Below the pieces are notes generated by a model. The model saw only the letters and a list, made by a program, of their open reading frames with translations. It made no database searches and was not told the origin of the DNA. A stretch of DNA of 64,000 nucleotides, from positions 2,170,001-2,234,000 of the forward strand of contig NZ_CP057483.1 of assembly GCF_013836145.1 (NCBI RefSeq), given 5' to 3'. The DNA comes from Citrobacter sp. RHB25-C09 (GTDB taxonomy: Bacteria; Pseudomonadota; Gammaproteobacteria; Enterobacterales; Enterobacteriaceae). The number at the start of each line of letters is the position of its first letter. The stretch's first letter is position 1. Shown piece by piece: positions 8,956 through 18,112 of the stretch. The translations under genes and the position numbers were made by a program.

Positions 8956-9401
8956 ACCAGTCGCTCACCCTCGCCTTTTTGATTGCCGCAGGCATAGGCC
9001 TGGTGGTGCAAAACACACTGATGGTGAAGATCACCCAGACCTCGTCGACCATTCTTATTGCCATGCTGTTGAACTCGCTGGTCGGGATAGTTCTGTTTGT
9101 GAGCATATTGTGGTTTAAGCAGGGCATGGCGGGGTTTGGCGAACTGGTCGCCAGCGTTCGCTGGTGGACGTTAATTCCAGGGCTGCTGGGATCGTTTTTT
9201 GTTTTTGCCAGCATTAGCGGGTACCAGAATGTTGGCGCAGCCACCACCATTGCGGTGCTGGTTGCCAGCCAGCTCATTGGTGGGTTGGTGCTGGATATCT
9301 TACGCAGTCACGGTGTGCCGTTGCGGGCGCTAATTGGTCCGGTTTGTGGCGCGGTGATGCTAGTGGTAGGTGCCTGGCTGGTGGCAAGGCGATCGTTCTG
9401 A
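8952..9401 (+). CDS. ydcZ: DMT-superfamily inner-membrane protein YdcZ (DUF606 type)
   Basis: A 149-residue, very hydrophobic protein with about five transmembrane helices and conserved DUF606/YdcZ motifs: the GLLGSFFVFASISGYQNVGAATTIAVLVASQL run followed by GGLVLD. Family members look like half-size drug/metabolite transporters and probably dimerise. The gene starts inside the last codon of mnaT (ATGA overlap), implying co-expression, perhaps as an exporter linked to the acetylated product; that link is inference. Confidence 0.9.
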   Translation: MNQSLTLAFLIAAGIGLVVQNTLMVKITQTSSTILIAMLLNSLVGIVLFVSILWFKQGMAGFGELVASVRWWTLIPGLLGSFFVFASISGYQNVGAATTIAVLVASQLIGGLVLDILRSHGVPLRALIGPVCGAVMLVVGAWLVARRSF

Positions 9402-9417
9402 AATGCCTGATCGGCAT

Positions 9418-9485
9418 GTAGGCCGGATAAGGCACAGCCGCCATCCGGCAAAATGCCTGGTGGCGCAGGCGCTTATCGGGCCTAC
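9418..9485. repeat. REP pair after ydcZ
   Basis: Two REP palindromes in opposite orientation, 9418-9450 (GTAGGCCGGATAAGGC start) and 9454-9485 (TGCCTGGTGGCGCAGGCGC start), lie between the convergent ends of ydcZ and ydcY. They form the left border of the ydcY/dppA-like/srfABC block. Confidence 0.88.
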
Positions 9486-9519
9486 AGCTAAATATTGCTT
9501 GTACGTCGCCACCGACACA

Positions 9520-9753
9520 TCAAATAATCGTGCCGCCTTTGGTGAGCTGCTCGCGTCGTGCTTCCATATCTTCCTTATGCTGGCGACCGTGATGTGCAAT
9601 AGCCGTTCTGAGTCGCTGCTGTTGCGTAAAACGCTCCTCACGGCTTAACTGCGCGTCTTCACTCAACGCCACCAGCAGTTCGTTCATATGGATAATAACG
9701 CTCTCCTCTAACGCAGCGTCTACGCGGGCGATAACCTCATCCAGGTGCGACAT
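9520..9753 (-). CDS. ydcY: Conserved small protein YdcY (DUF2526)
   Basis: A 77-residue soluble, highly charged and probably all-helical protein, identical in length to E. coli YdcY. Characteristic stretches are MSHLDEVIARVDAA at the N-terminus and QQQRLRTAIAHHG near the middle. No catalytic motif or membrane segment is visible, and the function is unknown in E. coli. It lies only 9 bases downstream of the dppA-like gene on the same strand, so it can be cotranscribed with it here, unlike in K-12 where that gene is absent. Confidence 0.9.
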   Translation of the reverse strand: MSHLDEVIARVDAALEESVIIHMNELLVALSEDAQLSREERFTQQQRLRTAIAHHGRQHKEDMEARREQLTKGGTII

Positions 9754-9762
9754 AACTTCTCC

Positions 9763-11361
9763 TTAATTCAGTTTTGCTTTTGAAAAATCACTGCCCATCA
9801 GGCTTACGCTGTATCCGCTCACGTTACTGCGCGTGGCATAGAACGTTTTGCCGTTTGCCAGCGCGATCCAGGGCGCTTGCTGATAATAAATCTCCTGCGC
9901 CTGCTGGTAGAGCTTAACGCGCTCTTCCGGTTTGCTGACCAGCTTTGCCTTCTGGACCAGAGAATCATACTCTTTATCGCACCAGCGCGCGGCATTCGAT
10001 CCGGTTTTAATACCGTTGCAACTGAGCAGCACATCGGCAAAGTTATCCGGATCGCCATTATCTGACATCCAGCCAAACAGCGCAGCGTCATGCTCACCCT
10101 TACGCATTCCAGAAAGGTATTCGCCCCACTCGTAAGAAACGATCTTCGCCTTCACGCCGACTTTCGCCCAGTCGCTCTGAATCATCTCGGCGATACGGCG
10201 CGAATTCGGGTTATACGGTCGCTGTACCGGCATCGACCAGAGAGTGACTTCAAACCCTTTCTCCTGCCCGGCCTGTTTCAGCAGTTCTTTCGCTTTCTGC
10301 GGATCGTAGTCGTAATCTTTCAGATCGCTGTTATAACCCATCATATTTGGCGGGATCGGGGACTTCGCCACTTTCGCAGAGTCCAGAAAAACGGCCTTCA
10401 CAATCGCTTTTTTATCCGTGGCGTAGTTTAACGCCTGACGCACCTGCACATCGTCGAACGGTTTTTTCTCGGTATTAAAAGCCAGATAGCCGACGTTCAG
10501 TGCTTCAACGGCATGTAGCGTCAGATCTTTATTCTTTTTAATTTCGTCAAACTGCACGGGCGACGGTGCGGGAATAATCTGGCATTCATTGGTTTGCAGT
10601 TTCGCCATTCGCGTCTGGACATTTGGCGTGATGGAGAAAATCAGATGCTTCGTCGGCACAGCGCCATCCCAGTAATTCGGGTTAGCCAGATAGCGGATCT
10701 GAGCGTCCTGTTTGTACTGTTGGAGTACATACGGGCCGGTACCAATGGGCCAGTTGTCTACGTTCTCAGGTGTGCCCTTTTTGAGCATGGCGTCGGCATA
10801 TTCCGCAGAAAGGATAGAGGCAAAATCCATCCCCCAGTCAGCCAGAAAAGCGGCGTTTGGCTCGTTCAGAACAAACTGGACGTGATAATCATCGACCTTT
10901 TTCACCTCTTTAATCAGCTTATCGAAGCCAACGTCATTGAAATACTCGTAGCTGGCCTGAGAAACGTTGTGGTACGGATGATTCGCGTCTTTCTGGCGCA
11001 ACACCGAGAAAATAACGTCATCGGCGTTAAAATCGCGCGTGGGTTTGAAGAACTTGTTGCTGTTAAACTTCACGCCCTGACGCAGGGTAAAGGTGTACGT
11101 TTTGCCATCTTCAGAAATGGTCCAGTCGGTGGCCAGCGAAGGTACCGGCGTGTTCTTAACCGGGTCGAAATTGATTAGGCGGTTATACAGCACCTGTGAA
11201 CTCGCCACAAACGACGGGCCGGAGCTGGCGATTTGTGGGTTAAAGGATTCCGGAGACGCTTCCGAGCAATAGATCAGCGTGTCATTACTTGCCGCGAGCG
11301 CTGCAGTGCCTGGAAATAAAGCACTGAGCGTCAGTGCCAGCAATGTTTTCCCTTTTGACAT
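9763..11361 (-). CDS. Periplasmic peptide-binding protein, DppA/SBP_bac_5 family, without transporter genes
   Basis: A 532-residue solute-binding protein closely resembling DppA across its length. It has a signal peptide (cleavage about ALA-ASN, residue 24), then LIYCSEASPESFNPQ, the family signature NADDVIFSVLRQKDANHPYH, DFASILSAEYADAM, and the C-terminal GWMSDNGDPDNFADVLLSCNG that in DppA shapes the dipeptide pocket. It presumably binds a short peptide or related ligand in the periplasm. No permease or ATPase gene lies near it, so it must feed a transporter encoded elsewhere (for instance Dpp) or act as a sensor ligand. E. coli K-12 has no such gene between ydcY and ortT; this is an accessory paralogue. 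DppA orthologue status is unlikely given the context. Confidence 0.88.
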   Translation of the reverse strand: MSKGKTLLALTLSALFPGTAALAASNDTLIYCSEASPESFNPQIASSGPSFVASSQVLYNRLINFDPVKNTPVPSLATDWTISEDGKTYTFTLRQGVKFNSNKFFKPTRDFNADDVIFSVLRQKDANHPYHNVSQASYEYFNDVGFDKLIKEVKKVDDYHVQFVLNEPNAAFLADWGMDFASILSAEYADAMLKKGTPENVDNWPIGTGPYVLQQYKQDAQIRYLANPNYWDGAVPTKHLIFSITPNVQTRMAKLQTNECQIIPAPSPVQFDEIKKNKDLTLHAVEALNVGYLAFNTEKKPFDDVQVRQALNYATDKKAIVKAVFLDSAKVAKSPIPPNMMGYNSDLKDYDYDPQKAKELLKQAGQEKGFEVTLWSMPVQRPYNPNSRRIAEMIQSDWAKVGVKAKIVSYEWGEYLSGMRKGEHDAALFGWMSDNGDPDNFADVLLSCNGIKTGSNAARWCDKEYDSLVQKAKLVSKPEERVKLYQQAQEIYYQQAPWIALANGKTFYATRSNVSGYSVSLMGSDFSKAKLN

Positions 11362-11455
11362 CGTTATAAGCCTTCTGGTTTTATTATCAGGAAAGTCATA
11401 TCAGCATAGCTGACAACTACTGACCAATAACAAATCACTCTCAGGTTATGCTAAT

Positions 11456-11491
11456 CGGCTATTTTTTGCTGACTTATTCAGCAATTAGCCG
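11456..11491. repeat. 36-bp interrupted palindrome between the dppA-like gene and srfA
   Basis: Nested inverted repeats: outer arms CGGCTA (11456-11461) and TAGCCG (11486-11491), inner arms TTGCTGA (11466-11472) and TCAGCAA (11478-11484) around CTTAT. It sits in the 271-bp divergent intergenic region, 95 bases from the dppA-like start and about 140 from srfA. It could be an operator or part of a leader; no known binding consensus is recognised. Confidence 0.55.
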
Positions 11492-11632
11492 TAAATAGTT
11501 TCCCTTAAGTCTTTTCCTTCGCGTCAACTGTTCTATGCCGGGAAAATTAGCGCCTTTATGCCTCTCTTCCGCCGTTTGCTTCCGCCATGAACCCGTAAAG
11601 TAAATGGGTGAAAAAGTCTTAGGGACCTTAAC

Positions 11633-12961
11633 GTGGCAAAAACACTCTTGCGTAGCGGCAATCTGGATGACTATCAGGCCGTGGGCGGCGGCGGTCAGGC
11701 CGTTTTTGATTCAGCATTACAAATTCGTGAAACGCTTCGTCTGCGTAAGCAGCAGGCGATGGTGGATTGTCTGGCAATTCCACAGGTCAATGACACCGGC
11801 GAGCGAGTTGACTGGTATGCGCCTGTTGAAGGTGAAGCGATCGCCTGGAAAGCGGCTGATGAAGAAACGCGTTTACGCGCCCTTCGCTATCTCTCCGGCA
11901 CGCTGGAAAGCACGGCGGCACTAAGCCGTAAAAGTCTGCAATCGGGAAAAACCTCTGTCCAACTTTTTGGATCGCTACTGGAAAAAGCAGTGCAATTTCC
12001 CGGGGAAAATCATGTATTCCTCGTGGATGGCAAGCCGGTTATTACCTTCTGGGGCTTTATTAATCTGAATGAAAACATCCGTGAAGATGTGCTTGAATGC
12101 CTGCACATTCAGGAAGAGATTGAGCCAGAGATAGTGTCTCTACCAGAGCCTGAGCCTGAAGAAGAAGCGTCGGTTGAAATCACCTTTTCCCATGCGGATG
12201 AACCCCTGCTGAGCGTGCCACCTGCTCCCGTTACTCTCCCCGAACCCACTATTCCGCAGGCTCCCGTTCAGGGGGTTGCTGAAGAACAGGTGACGTTGCC
12301 GAAAGCCAACACGCGACGCCGCCTGCCGCTGTGGAGTTTGCCGGTCGCCGCTGTGATCGTCGCCGCCATTGCCGCCCCGCTTTTGTGGAAAGCACAGCAG
12401 CCGATGGTTGCCACTGCCGAAACGGAAGTTGAACCGGTACCCACAATAACACCAGATTTCAAACCTCTGCCTGTACTGGCCGTCGCTCTGCCATTACATC
12501 AGGCAGAAGTGTCTCAGACAGTCAAAAAAGCGCCCCCTGTCACCGCCACAGAACCCGTCATCATTGCCGCTATTCCTAAAGATGCCCTGGTCATGGATGC
12601 CACGCAGATGAAGAGCGGGACGACGCGTTTCCTCAACGGTAACTGGCGCATCATGATGGAAGTGAAAGATCCTGCGACCGGGAAGGCCCCTTCGCTGCGT
12701 TATCAGATCCAGAATAACAAAGGGACTGCCCGGGTGGTGCATGGCAATAATATTGTTTGCCGCGCCGAGATTTTCTCAGGGCTGCACCGGACCGGCGAAC
12801 TGATGATTAAAAGTCGCGGTAATGCCCGCTGTGCGGATGGTTCACGCTACCCCATGCCAGAAATCACCTGTAAAGCTGGGGTAAATGACGTCGCCGCCTG
12901 TACCGCTCGCTTCGATGCGCAGGCGGAAATTCCATTGACGCTCAAGAAAATAGGTGCCTGA
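11633..12961 (+). CDS. srfA: SrfA-like protein (srfABC operon)
   Basis: The first gene of a three-gene operon known from Salmonella as srfABC, originally found as SsrB-regulated genes. The 442-residue protein starts at a GTG at 11633 preceded by TTAGGGACC. The N-terminal ~150 residues are soluble and begin AKTLLRSGNLDDYQAVGGGGQ. A proline/glutamate-rich linker (about 160-225, many PEPEPEEE and TLPEPTIP segments) follows, then a single transmembrane helix (LWSLPVAAVIVAAIAAPLL, about 232-250) and a ~190-residue periplasmic domain with several cysteines (NNIVCRAEIF, GNARCADGS, ITCKAG, VAACTARF). The topology suggests an inner-membrane anchor with a disulfide-bonded outer domain. The biochemical role is unknown. 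Confidence 0.85.
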   Translation: MAKTLLRSGNLDDYQAVGGGGQAVFDSALQIRETLRLRKQQAMVDCLAIPQVNDTGERVDWYAPVEGEAIAWKAADEETRLRALRYLSGTLESTAALSRKSLQSGKTSVQLFGSLLEKAVQFPGENHVFLVDGKPVITFWGFINLNENIREDVLECLHIQEEIEPEIVSLPEPEPEEEASVEITFSHADEPLLSVPPAPVTLPEPTIPQAPVQGVAEEQVTLPKANTRRRLPLWSLPVAAVIVAAIAAPLLWKAQQPMVATAETEVEPVPTITPDFKPLPVLAVALPLHQAEVSQTVKKAPPVTATEPVIIAAIPKDALVMDATQMKSGTTRFLNGNWRIMMEVKDPATGKAPSLRYQIQNNKGTARVVHGNNIVCRAEIFSGLHRTGELMIKSRGNARCADGSRYPMPEITCKAGVNDVAACTARFDAQAEIPLTLKKIGA

Positions 12962-12965
12962 TTTT

Positions 12966-15947
12966 ATGCTGGTTAATCTGTGTGATTACAAACAGAGCGT
13001 CACGCTCATTGCCAATAGCGGCGTACAGTTTCTCGATTTCGGGCTAACGCCGCAGGAATCGGCACACCATGGGCGTTTTGTGCGTAAAACAGCCAACGGG
13101 CCCCTGTTACGCCTCGACTATGATCTCACGCACGATCGTTACACCCTGACGGCACGACCGGGTATGCAGCCTGAAGTGGTCAAACCGGAAAGCACACAGT
13201 CGTTGCATTACTCGTTGGATGTTCTGGACGGCATCTGGCTACCGTTACCCTTTTTGCGGTTTAACCCCCCCCGCACTTTTGTTGAGGGACCCGATAACTG
13301 GGCGCGTGTGCAGGTGAGAAAACTCGCGACACCAGACAGCGCGGGCAATACGCATCGGGTGACTATTGCACTGGATAGCCAGTTAAGCGAGAACGCCCCC
13401 GCCTCCCTCGCGCCCGGAGAAAACGATCTGCTAAACGGTACGCGCTTTGCGCTGGCCTGGCGGGATGAAGAAGTCGCTGATTTTCTTGACCAGACATGGA
13501 TTGACGGCTGGCTCCGCGAAGCGTTTCTCCAGTATGTAAGCGCAGAGGAAAACCGCTCCGAGCAGGCGATTAGCCAGGCGTTACGCAACTTTGAGTACCA
13601 GGCGCACTGGCTAAACCTGCTGGCCCTGCTTGGTGAGCAGCTCGCGGTACCGGAAGTTAAACTGGTCACCCATACGCTCAGCACCCCGGCAATACCGGTC
13701 GATTTAATTCTCGATGTGGGCAATACCCACACCTGCGGCGTGTTAATTGAAGATCATGGCGATGCGAACGATGGTCTGCGCCAGACGGCAGAACTTCAGG
13801 TCCGTTCGCTCAGTGAACCGCAGTTTCTCAACGACCCGCTCTTTACCAGTCGGCTTGAGTTTTCTGAAGCGCGTTTTGGCAAGCAGCATTTTTCAGTGGA
13901 AAGCGGGCGTGAAGACGCCTTCGTCTGGCCGTCGATTGTCCGCGTCGGTGACGAAGCGCGAAAGCTCGCCATGCAGCGAATGGGCACCGAAGGCAACAGC
14001 GGAATTTCCAGCCCTCGCCGCTATTTATGGGATGAAACGCCGGTGCTGCATGACTGGCGCTTTAGCCAGATGAATAATAAAACCCAGCGTGAACCACTGG
14101 CGACCGCGTTCCCGCTCATGAACCTGATGAACGACGACGGACAACCGCTCTACGCGCTGCCGCAGGATGATCGTTTGCCCGTGTTTTCACCGCAATACAG
14201 TCGCAGTACGCTGATGACGCATATGCTGTGCGAGATCCTCGCCCAGGCATTAGGGCAAATTAACAGCGTAGCGACACGTCTGCGGCTGGGCTTTCCGGCC
14301 TCCCCACGTCAGTTGCGCTCGCTGATCCTGACCCTGCCTTCAGCCATGCCGAAACAAGAGCGCGAGATCTTCCGTCTGCGAATGTTTGAAGCCATTGCGC
14401 TGGTCTGGAAAGCGATGGGCTGGCACCCACAGGATGAAGATTTCAGTACCCGCAAACAGCAGGAAAAAAGCGTTGTTCCCGTGCCGGAAATTCAAATGGA
14501 ATGGGACGAAGCGAGCTGTGGGCAACTGGTGTGGCTGTATAACGAAGCCATTTCCCATTATGCCGGGCGCACTGAGGCCTTCTTCAGCACGCTGGCTCGC
14601 CCGGACCGTCTGCCGGAACCGGGTGAAATGCAGGGCCGGGCATTGCGCGTCGCATCAATCGATATCGGAGGCGGGACGACCGATATGGCGATTGTTCATT
14701 ATCAACTCGATGATGGCGTTGGCGCGAACGTCAAAATTACGCCGCACCTGCTGTTTCGTGAAGGTTTTAAAGTCGCGGGCGATGACATGCTCCTCGACGT
14801 GATCCAGAAATGTATTCTGCCGGCGCTGCAAACGCGTCTCCAGCAGGTGGGGGTGACGGATGCTGCCGCCTTGCTTGCGACCTTATTCGGTGACTCCGGG
14901 CGGATTGATACCCAGGCCGTGTTGCGACAACAGACCGCGCTACAGCTCTTCATGCCGCTTGGCCATGCGGTGCTTTCCGCCTGGGAAAAGAGCGACGTTA
15001 ACGATCCGCTGGCAGGGTTACATGCCACGTTTGGTGATTTGTTACCGCATTACCCTACCCGTAACGTGATGAATTATGTGCAACAGGCGATTGACCACGC
15101 GTTGCCGTCAGGATCGCCCGCATTTGACCTGTTTAGCGTGCCGCTACAGATTCAGTTCAGCCAGCTTCAGGACGCGATGCTGGCGGGACAGTTCACCCTG
15201 ACTTCACCGCTACATGCGGTGTGTGAGGCGATTTCCCACTACTGCTGTGACATTTTGTTGGTGACCGGTCGCCCAACCTGTATTCCTGCGGTGCAGGCGC
15301 TGATTCGTCATTTACAGCCTGTTCCGGTGAATCGCATGGTCTGGATGGACAATTACCGCGTACATGAGTGGTACCCCTTCAGCCAGCAGGGCCGGATCGG
15401 CAATCCAAAATCGACGGCCGCCGTCGGTGCGATGTTGTGTAGTCTGGCGCTGGATCTGCGTCTGCCGCGCTTTAACTTTAAAGCCGCTGATATCGGCGCC
15501 TATTCGACCGTGCGCTATCTCGGCGTACTGGATAATACGGTAAACACCTTACGAGACGAGAACGTCTGGTATCACGATATCGATCTGGATAAACCCGGCG
15601 CGAAACTTGATACCCGCGTGCATTTCCCGCTGCGCGGAAACGTTACGCTGGGCTTTAGACAGTTGGCGAACAGCCGTTGGCCCGCCACGCCGCTCTATAC
15701 CCTCAGCATTAACTCCGCCGAACTGGCGAAAAACATCGCGGGCGACGGGGTGTTAAACGTGCGTCTGCAGTTGCGCGGCGGCAGCAAGGAAAGCGGGCCG
15801 GAGTCCTTTGTACTGAGCGACGCCTGGCTTCAGGACGGTACACCTGTTGCCGCCAACGCCCTGACCCTGAAATTAAATACCCTGGCGGACCGTCGACACA
15901 GCGGCAGCCATTACTGGATTGACAGCGGGAGTGTGTACCTCAAATGA
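12966..15947 (+). CDS. srfB: SrfB-like protein with actin/Hsp70-type ATPase motifs
   Basis: A 993-residue member of the SrfB family (PF07520). The ATG at 12966 is preferred over an in-frame GTG at 12954 because the family begins MLVNLCDYKQSVTL, and it lies 4 bases past the srfA stop. The N-terminal ~230 residues precede an actin-like ATPase core: phosphate-1-like motif LDVGNTHTCGVLIE near residue 248 and phosphate-2-like IDIGGGTTDMAIVHY near 564. A PTCIPAVQALI segment near 775 may be the adenosine-motif region. This pattern is shared by Hsp70, ParM/MreB and FtsA-like proteins. The length between motifs is much larger than in MreB, so large insertions are present. It overlaps srfC by four bases. 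No effector activity can be judged from sequence. Confidence 0.88.
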   Translation: MLVNLCDYKQSVTLIANSGVQFLDFGLTPQESAHHGRFVRKTANGPLLRLDYDLTHDRYTLTARPGMQPEVVKPESTQSLHYSLDVLDGIWLPLPFLRFNPPRTFVEGPDNWARVQVRKLATPDSAGNTHRVTIALDSQLSENAPASLAPGENDLLNGTRFALAWRDEEVADFLDQTWIDGWLREAFLQYVSAEENRSEQAISQALRNFEYQAHWLNLLALLGEQLAVPEVKLVTHTLSTPAIPVDLILDVGNTHTCGVLIEDHGDANDGLRQTAELQVRSLSEPQFLNDPLFTSRLEFSEARFGKQHFSVESGREDAFVWPSIVRVGDEARKLAMQRMGTEGNSGISSPRRYLWDETPVLHDWRFSQMNNKTQREPLATAFPLMNLMNDDGQPLYALPQDDRLPVFSPQYSRSTLMTHMLCEILAQALGQINSVATRLRLGFPASPRQLRSLILTLPSAMPKQEREIFRLRMFEAIALVWKAMGWHPQDEDFSTRKQQEKSVVPVPEIQMEWDEASCGQLVWLYNEAISHYAGRTEAFFSTLARPDRLPEPGEMQGRALRVASIDIGGGTTDMAIVHYQLDDGVGANVKITPHLLFREGFKVAGDDMLLDVIQKCILPALQTRLQQVGVTDAAALLATLFGDSGRIDTQAVLRQQTALQLFMPLGHAVLSAWEKSDVNDPLAGLHATFGDLLPHYPTRNVMNYVQQAIDHALPSGSPAFDLFSVPLQIQFSQLQDAMLAGQFTLTSPLHAVCEAISHYCCDILLVTGRPTCIPAVQALIRHLQPVPVNRMVWMDNYRVHEWYPFSQQGRIGNPKSTAAVGAMLCSLALDLRLPRFNFKAADIGAYSTVRYLGVLDNTVNTLRDENVWYHDIDLDKPGAKLDTRVHFPLRGNVTLGFRQLANSRWPATPLYTLSINSAELAKNIAGDGVLNVRLQLRGGSKESGPESFVLSDAWLQDGTPVAANALTLKLNTLADRRHSGSHYWIDSGSVYLK

Positions 15948-18094
15948 GCAAGATGTTGAATACCACTCAGGCCGCCATCGCGTGGGTCAACCGCACGCGT
16001 CAACATGCCGTTCGCCTTGATGATGAGGCAGACGCGCTGCTGATGCAGCTCAATACCGCCGCCGCGACTGAGTCCGCGCTTAATGCCGCACACAACAGCC
16101 GTGCCAGCATTGGTTTATATGGTTACTCGCAGGCGGCAAAAGCCCATCTTCTCGCGGCCCTGTGCGGCGACGAAAACGGCAAACTGAATATCGTTACGCC
16201 CGATCGTAATTTTGATTATTTCAGCCATATTAATCCCGGACATGCGGCTACCAATATGGCGCTGCGCTTTACGCAGCAAGAAAATCCGCTCGATCGCGAA
16301 TGGCCGCTGCGTTTGCGTTTAATCACTGAGGCGGAACTGGTGCAAATTTTTATTGCCCAGGCCGCCCTTCAGCCTGAAATTCGCCAGGTTGAAACGTCGA
16401 TTATCGAGTCGCGTTTAGAAAAGTGGCAGGCGCTGCGCCAGCCCCATTCCATGTCAGGCGTGAGTACGCACGACGTGGCGGCGACCGCCCGCTTCTGGCG
16501 CAGTTGCGTGCCCTCCTCACAACAGCAGATTGACGATGCGCTCTGGCATCAATTTGCCATGCTGATACCGACTGTTGATCTTGCGACCCGCGCCAGCGCC
16601 TGGTCACTTCTGTGGGGAGAACAGCCTGAACTAACACAACAGTGGCTAAAACTGGCGCATGTGCTGCAGCAGACGGGACACGCCCAGGAAGTGGCCGCCC
16701 CGCTCAGTTTATTGGTTGATCAGTTCGGATTACCGGCAGAGAGTTTTATCACCCAGGATGCGCTCGCCACGCTTGATGCACAAAGCGACGTTGTTGTGCA
16801 TCCTGTGATTGAACAGCAACGCCTCAATGCGGTCAGCCTGCCGTTGGAACACCTCGCCATGTTGACTCGCGAAGTGGTGCTGACCGTCGAAGATGGGATG
16901 CTCGACAACGTTGATCTGCTGGATATTCCCCTTGCACCGTTAAACGCGACGCAGCCACTGTGGCACGCAAAACTTGGCTGGCTACTTGAACATTACCGTC
17001 AGCAGTTGCAACCCGATGTGCTGATGATTTGCAACGCCACGGTAAAACGGACTCAAACGACCGCAACCGCCAGAACGTTGCTTAACTGGGTTCATGATAC
17101 TCAGCCCTCACGGGAAACGGCATTGCCTGGCGTCGTCTGGGCGATTACGCCTCTCGACGCACGCTTCAGCACCCAGCAAAATCTTGATGAAGCAGTTCAG
17201 CAGTTGATGGGAAAACCCGGGCAGCACTGGGGTACGTTGCAGGCGTTGGACAAACACAGCCTACAGCGGCTGGTGGAATGGCTGTCGCAGGCGACGTCGC
17301 CCGCTCAGCATCAGGCTCGTTTACAGGCGCTACGTGAGCAACATCATCAGCACCTGCGCGCGTTATTTTCCGCGAAACCGGACGAACAGCTTAGCGCAGA
17401 AACGGTGATCCGCCAGTTGCAGAATCAGGCAACCCATCACGGGGATCTGTTGGCAGGCTTGTTACCCGCGGTACATCAATTCGAAGCCCTGTTACGTATT
17501 CAGCAGCCGCGCGAGGAACAGGTTAGCGGTCTGTTTAATGATGCGATTGACCTCTTTGCCGAGGTACGTGAAACCCCGCAGCAGGCTGAGAGCAAGGATG
17601 CGGGCTATCTGGCTCATAAGATGTGGCTTAACCATATTCGCCAGTGGAGCCGTGATGGTTCTCAGGCGCAGCGGTTAGGACTCACGCCGGCAACCCTGCA
17701 TCGGGTTGTCGATATTCTTATCACGACCAGCTATCGTCTGGATCTGCCCCAACAGCTGCAGCAGATTATGCAACGAGATGAGGTTTGCGGCGCACAGCTC
17801 CATGCCTGCATTGCCAACTTTATCGCCTGGCTTGGGTATGCGGATGTTGCAGAAGCCGCGCGTCCAGCCAGCCGCATTATGAAAGGCGCGCCGATCTTCT
17901 GTGCCGTGAAACGCCAGCCAATGGCACGGCTGACGCAACTTGAAGCACAACCGGTGCATGCCGCCAGTCGTTACGTCTATGACTGGTTAGTCGCACTGTA
18001 TACGCGGGCGAATGAAAATAAGGGATATCAACATCCGCAGGACGTGACGGATGCCGATAAAAAGGCATTGAATGCGTTGTTAGCGCGGGGATAA
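15944..18094 (+). CDS. srfC: SrfC-like protein, large and possibly dynamin-like with a degenerate P-loop
   Basis: A 716-residue SrfC-family protein whose ATGA start overlaps the srfB stop, giving strict translational coupling. I see a G-domain-like arrangement: IGLYGYSQAAKAHLL (residues 56-70) aligns with the GxxxxGKS/T P-loop of dynamin-like GTPases but lacks the glycine before lysine and has alanine for Ser/Thr; NVDLLDIPLAP (about 320-330) resembles the DxPG switch II strand; VWAITPLDARF (about 398-408) occupies the place of the NKxD region. A long helical C-terminal half follows. If the fold is right it is probably nucleotide-binding-impaired or uses an altered P-loop. The assignment to the SrfC family is firm; the dynamin comparison is my inference. 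Confidence 0.82.
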   Translation: MSKMLNTTQAAIAWVNRTRQHAVRLDDEADALLMQLNTAAATESALNAAHNSRASIGLYGYSQAAKAHLLAALCGDENGKLNIVTPDRNFDYFSHINPGHAATNMALRFTQQENPLDREWPLRLRLITEAELVQIFIAQAALQPEIRQVETSIIESRLEKWQALRQPHSMSGVSTHDVAATARFWRSCVPSSQQQIDDALWHQFAMLIPTVDLATRASAWSLLWGEQPELTQQWLKLAHVLQQTGHAQEVAAPLSLLVDQFGLPAESFITQDALATLDAQSDVVVHPVIEQQRLNAVSLPLEHLAMLTREVVLTVEDGMLDNVDLLDIPLAPLNATQPLWHAKLGWLLEHYRQQLQPDVLMICNATVKRTQTTATARTLLNWVHDTQPSRETALPGVVWAITPLDARFSTQQNLDEAVQQLMGKPGQHWGTLQALDKHSLQRLVEWLSQATSPAQHQARLQALREQHHQHLRALFSAKPDEQLSAETVIRQLQNQATHHGDLLAGLLPAVHQFEALLRIQQPREEQVSGLFNDAIDLFAEVRETPQQAESKDAGYLAHKMWLNHIRQWSRDGSQAQRLGLTPATLHRVVDILITTSYRLDLPQQLQQIMQRDEVCGAQLHACIANFIAWLGYADVAEAARPASRIMKGAPIFCAVKRQPMARLTQLEAQPVHAASRYVYDWLVALYTRANENKGYQHPQDVTDADKKALNALLARG

Positions 18095-18112
18095 CTCTTA
18101 CGGCCTGATGAC

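Noticed and set aside
9370..9648. 92- and 93-codon frames over the REP elements after ydcZ
   Set aside because: They run through REP palindromes and the ydcY gene on the other strand and have no family match.
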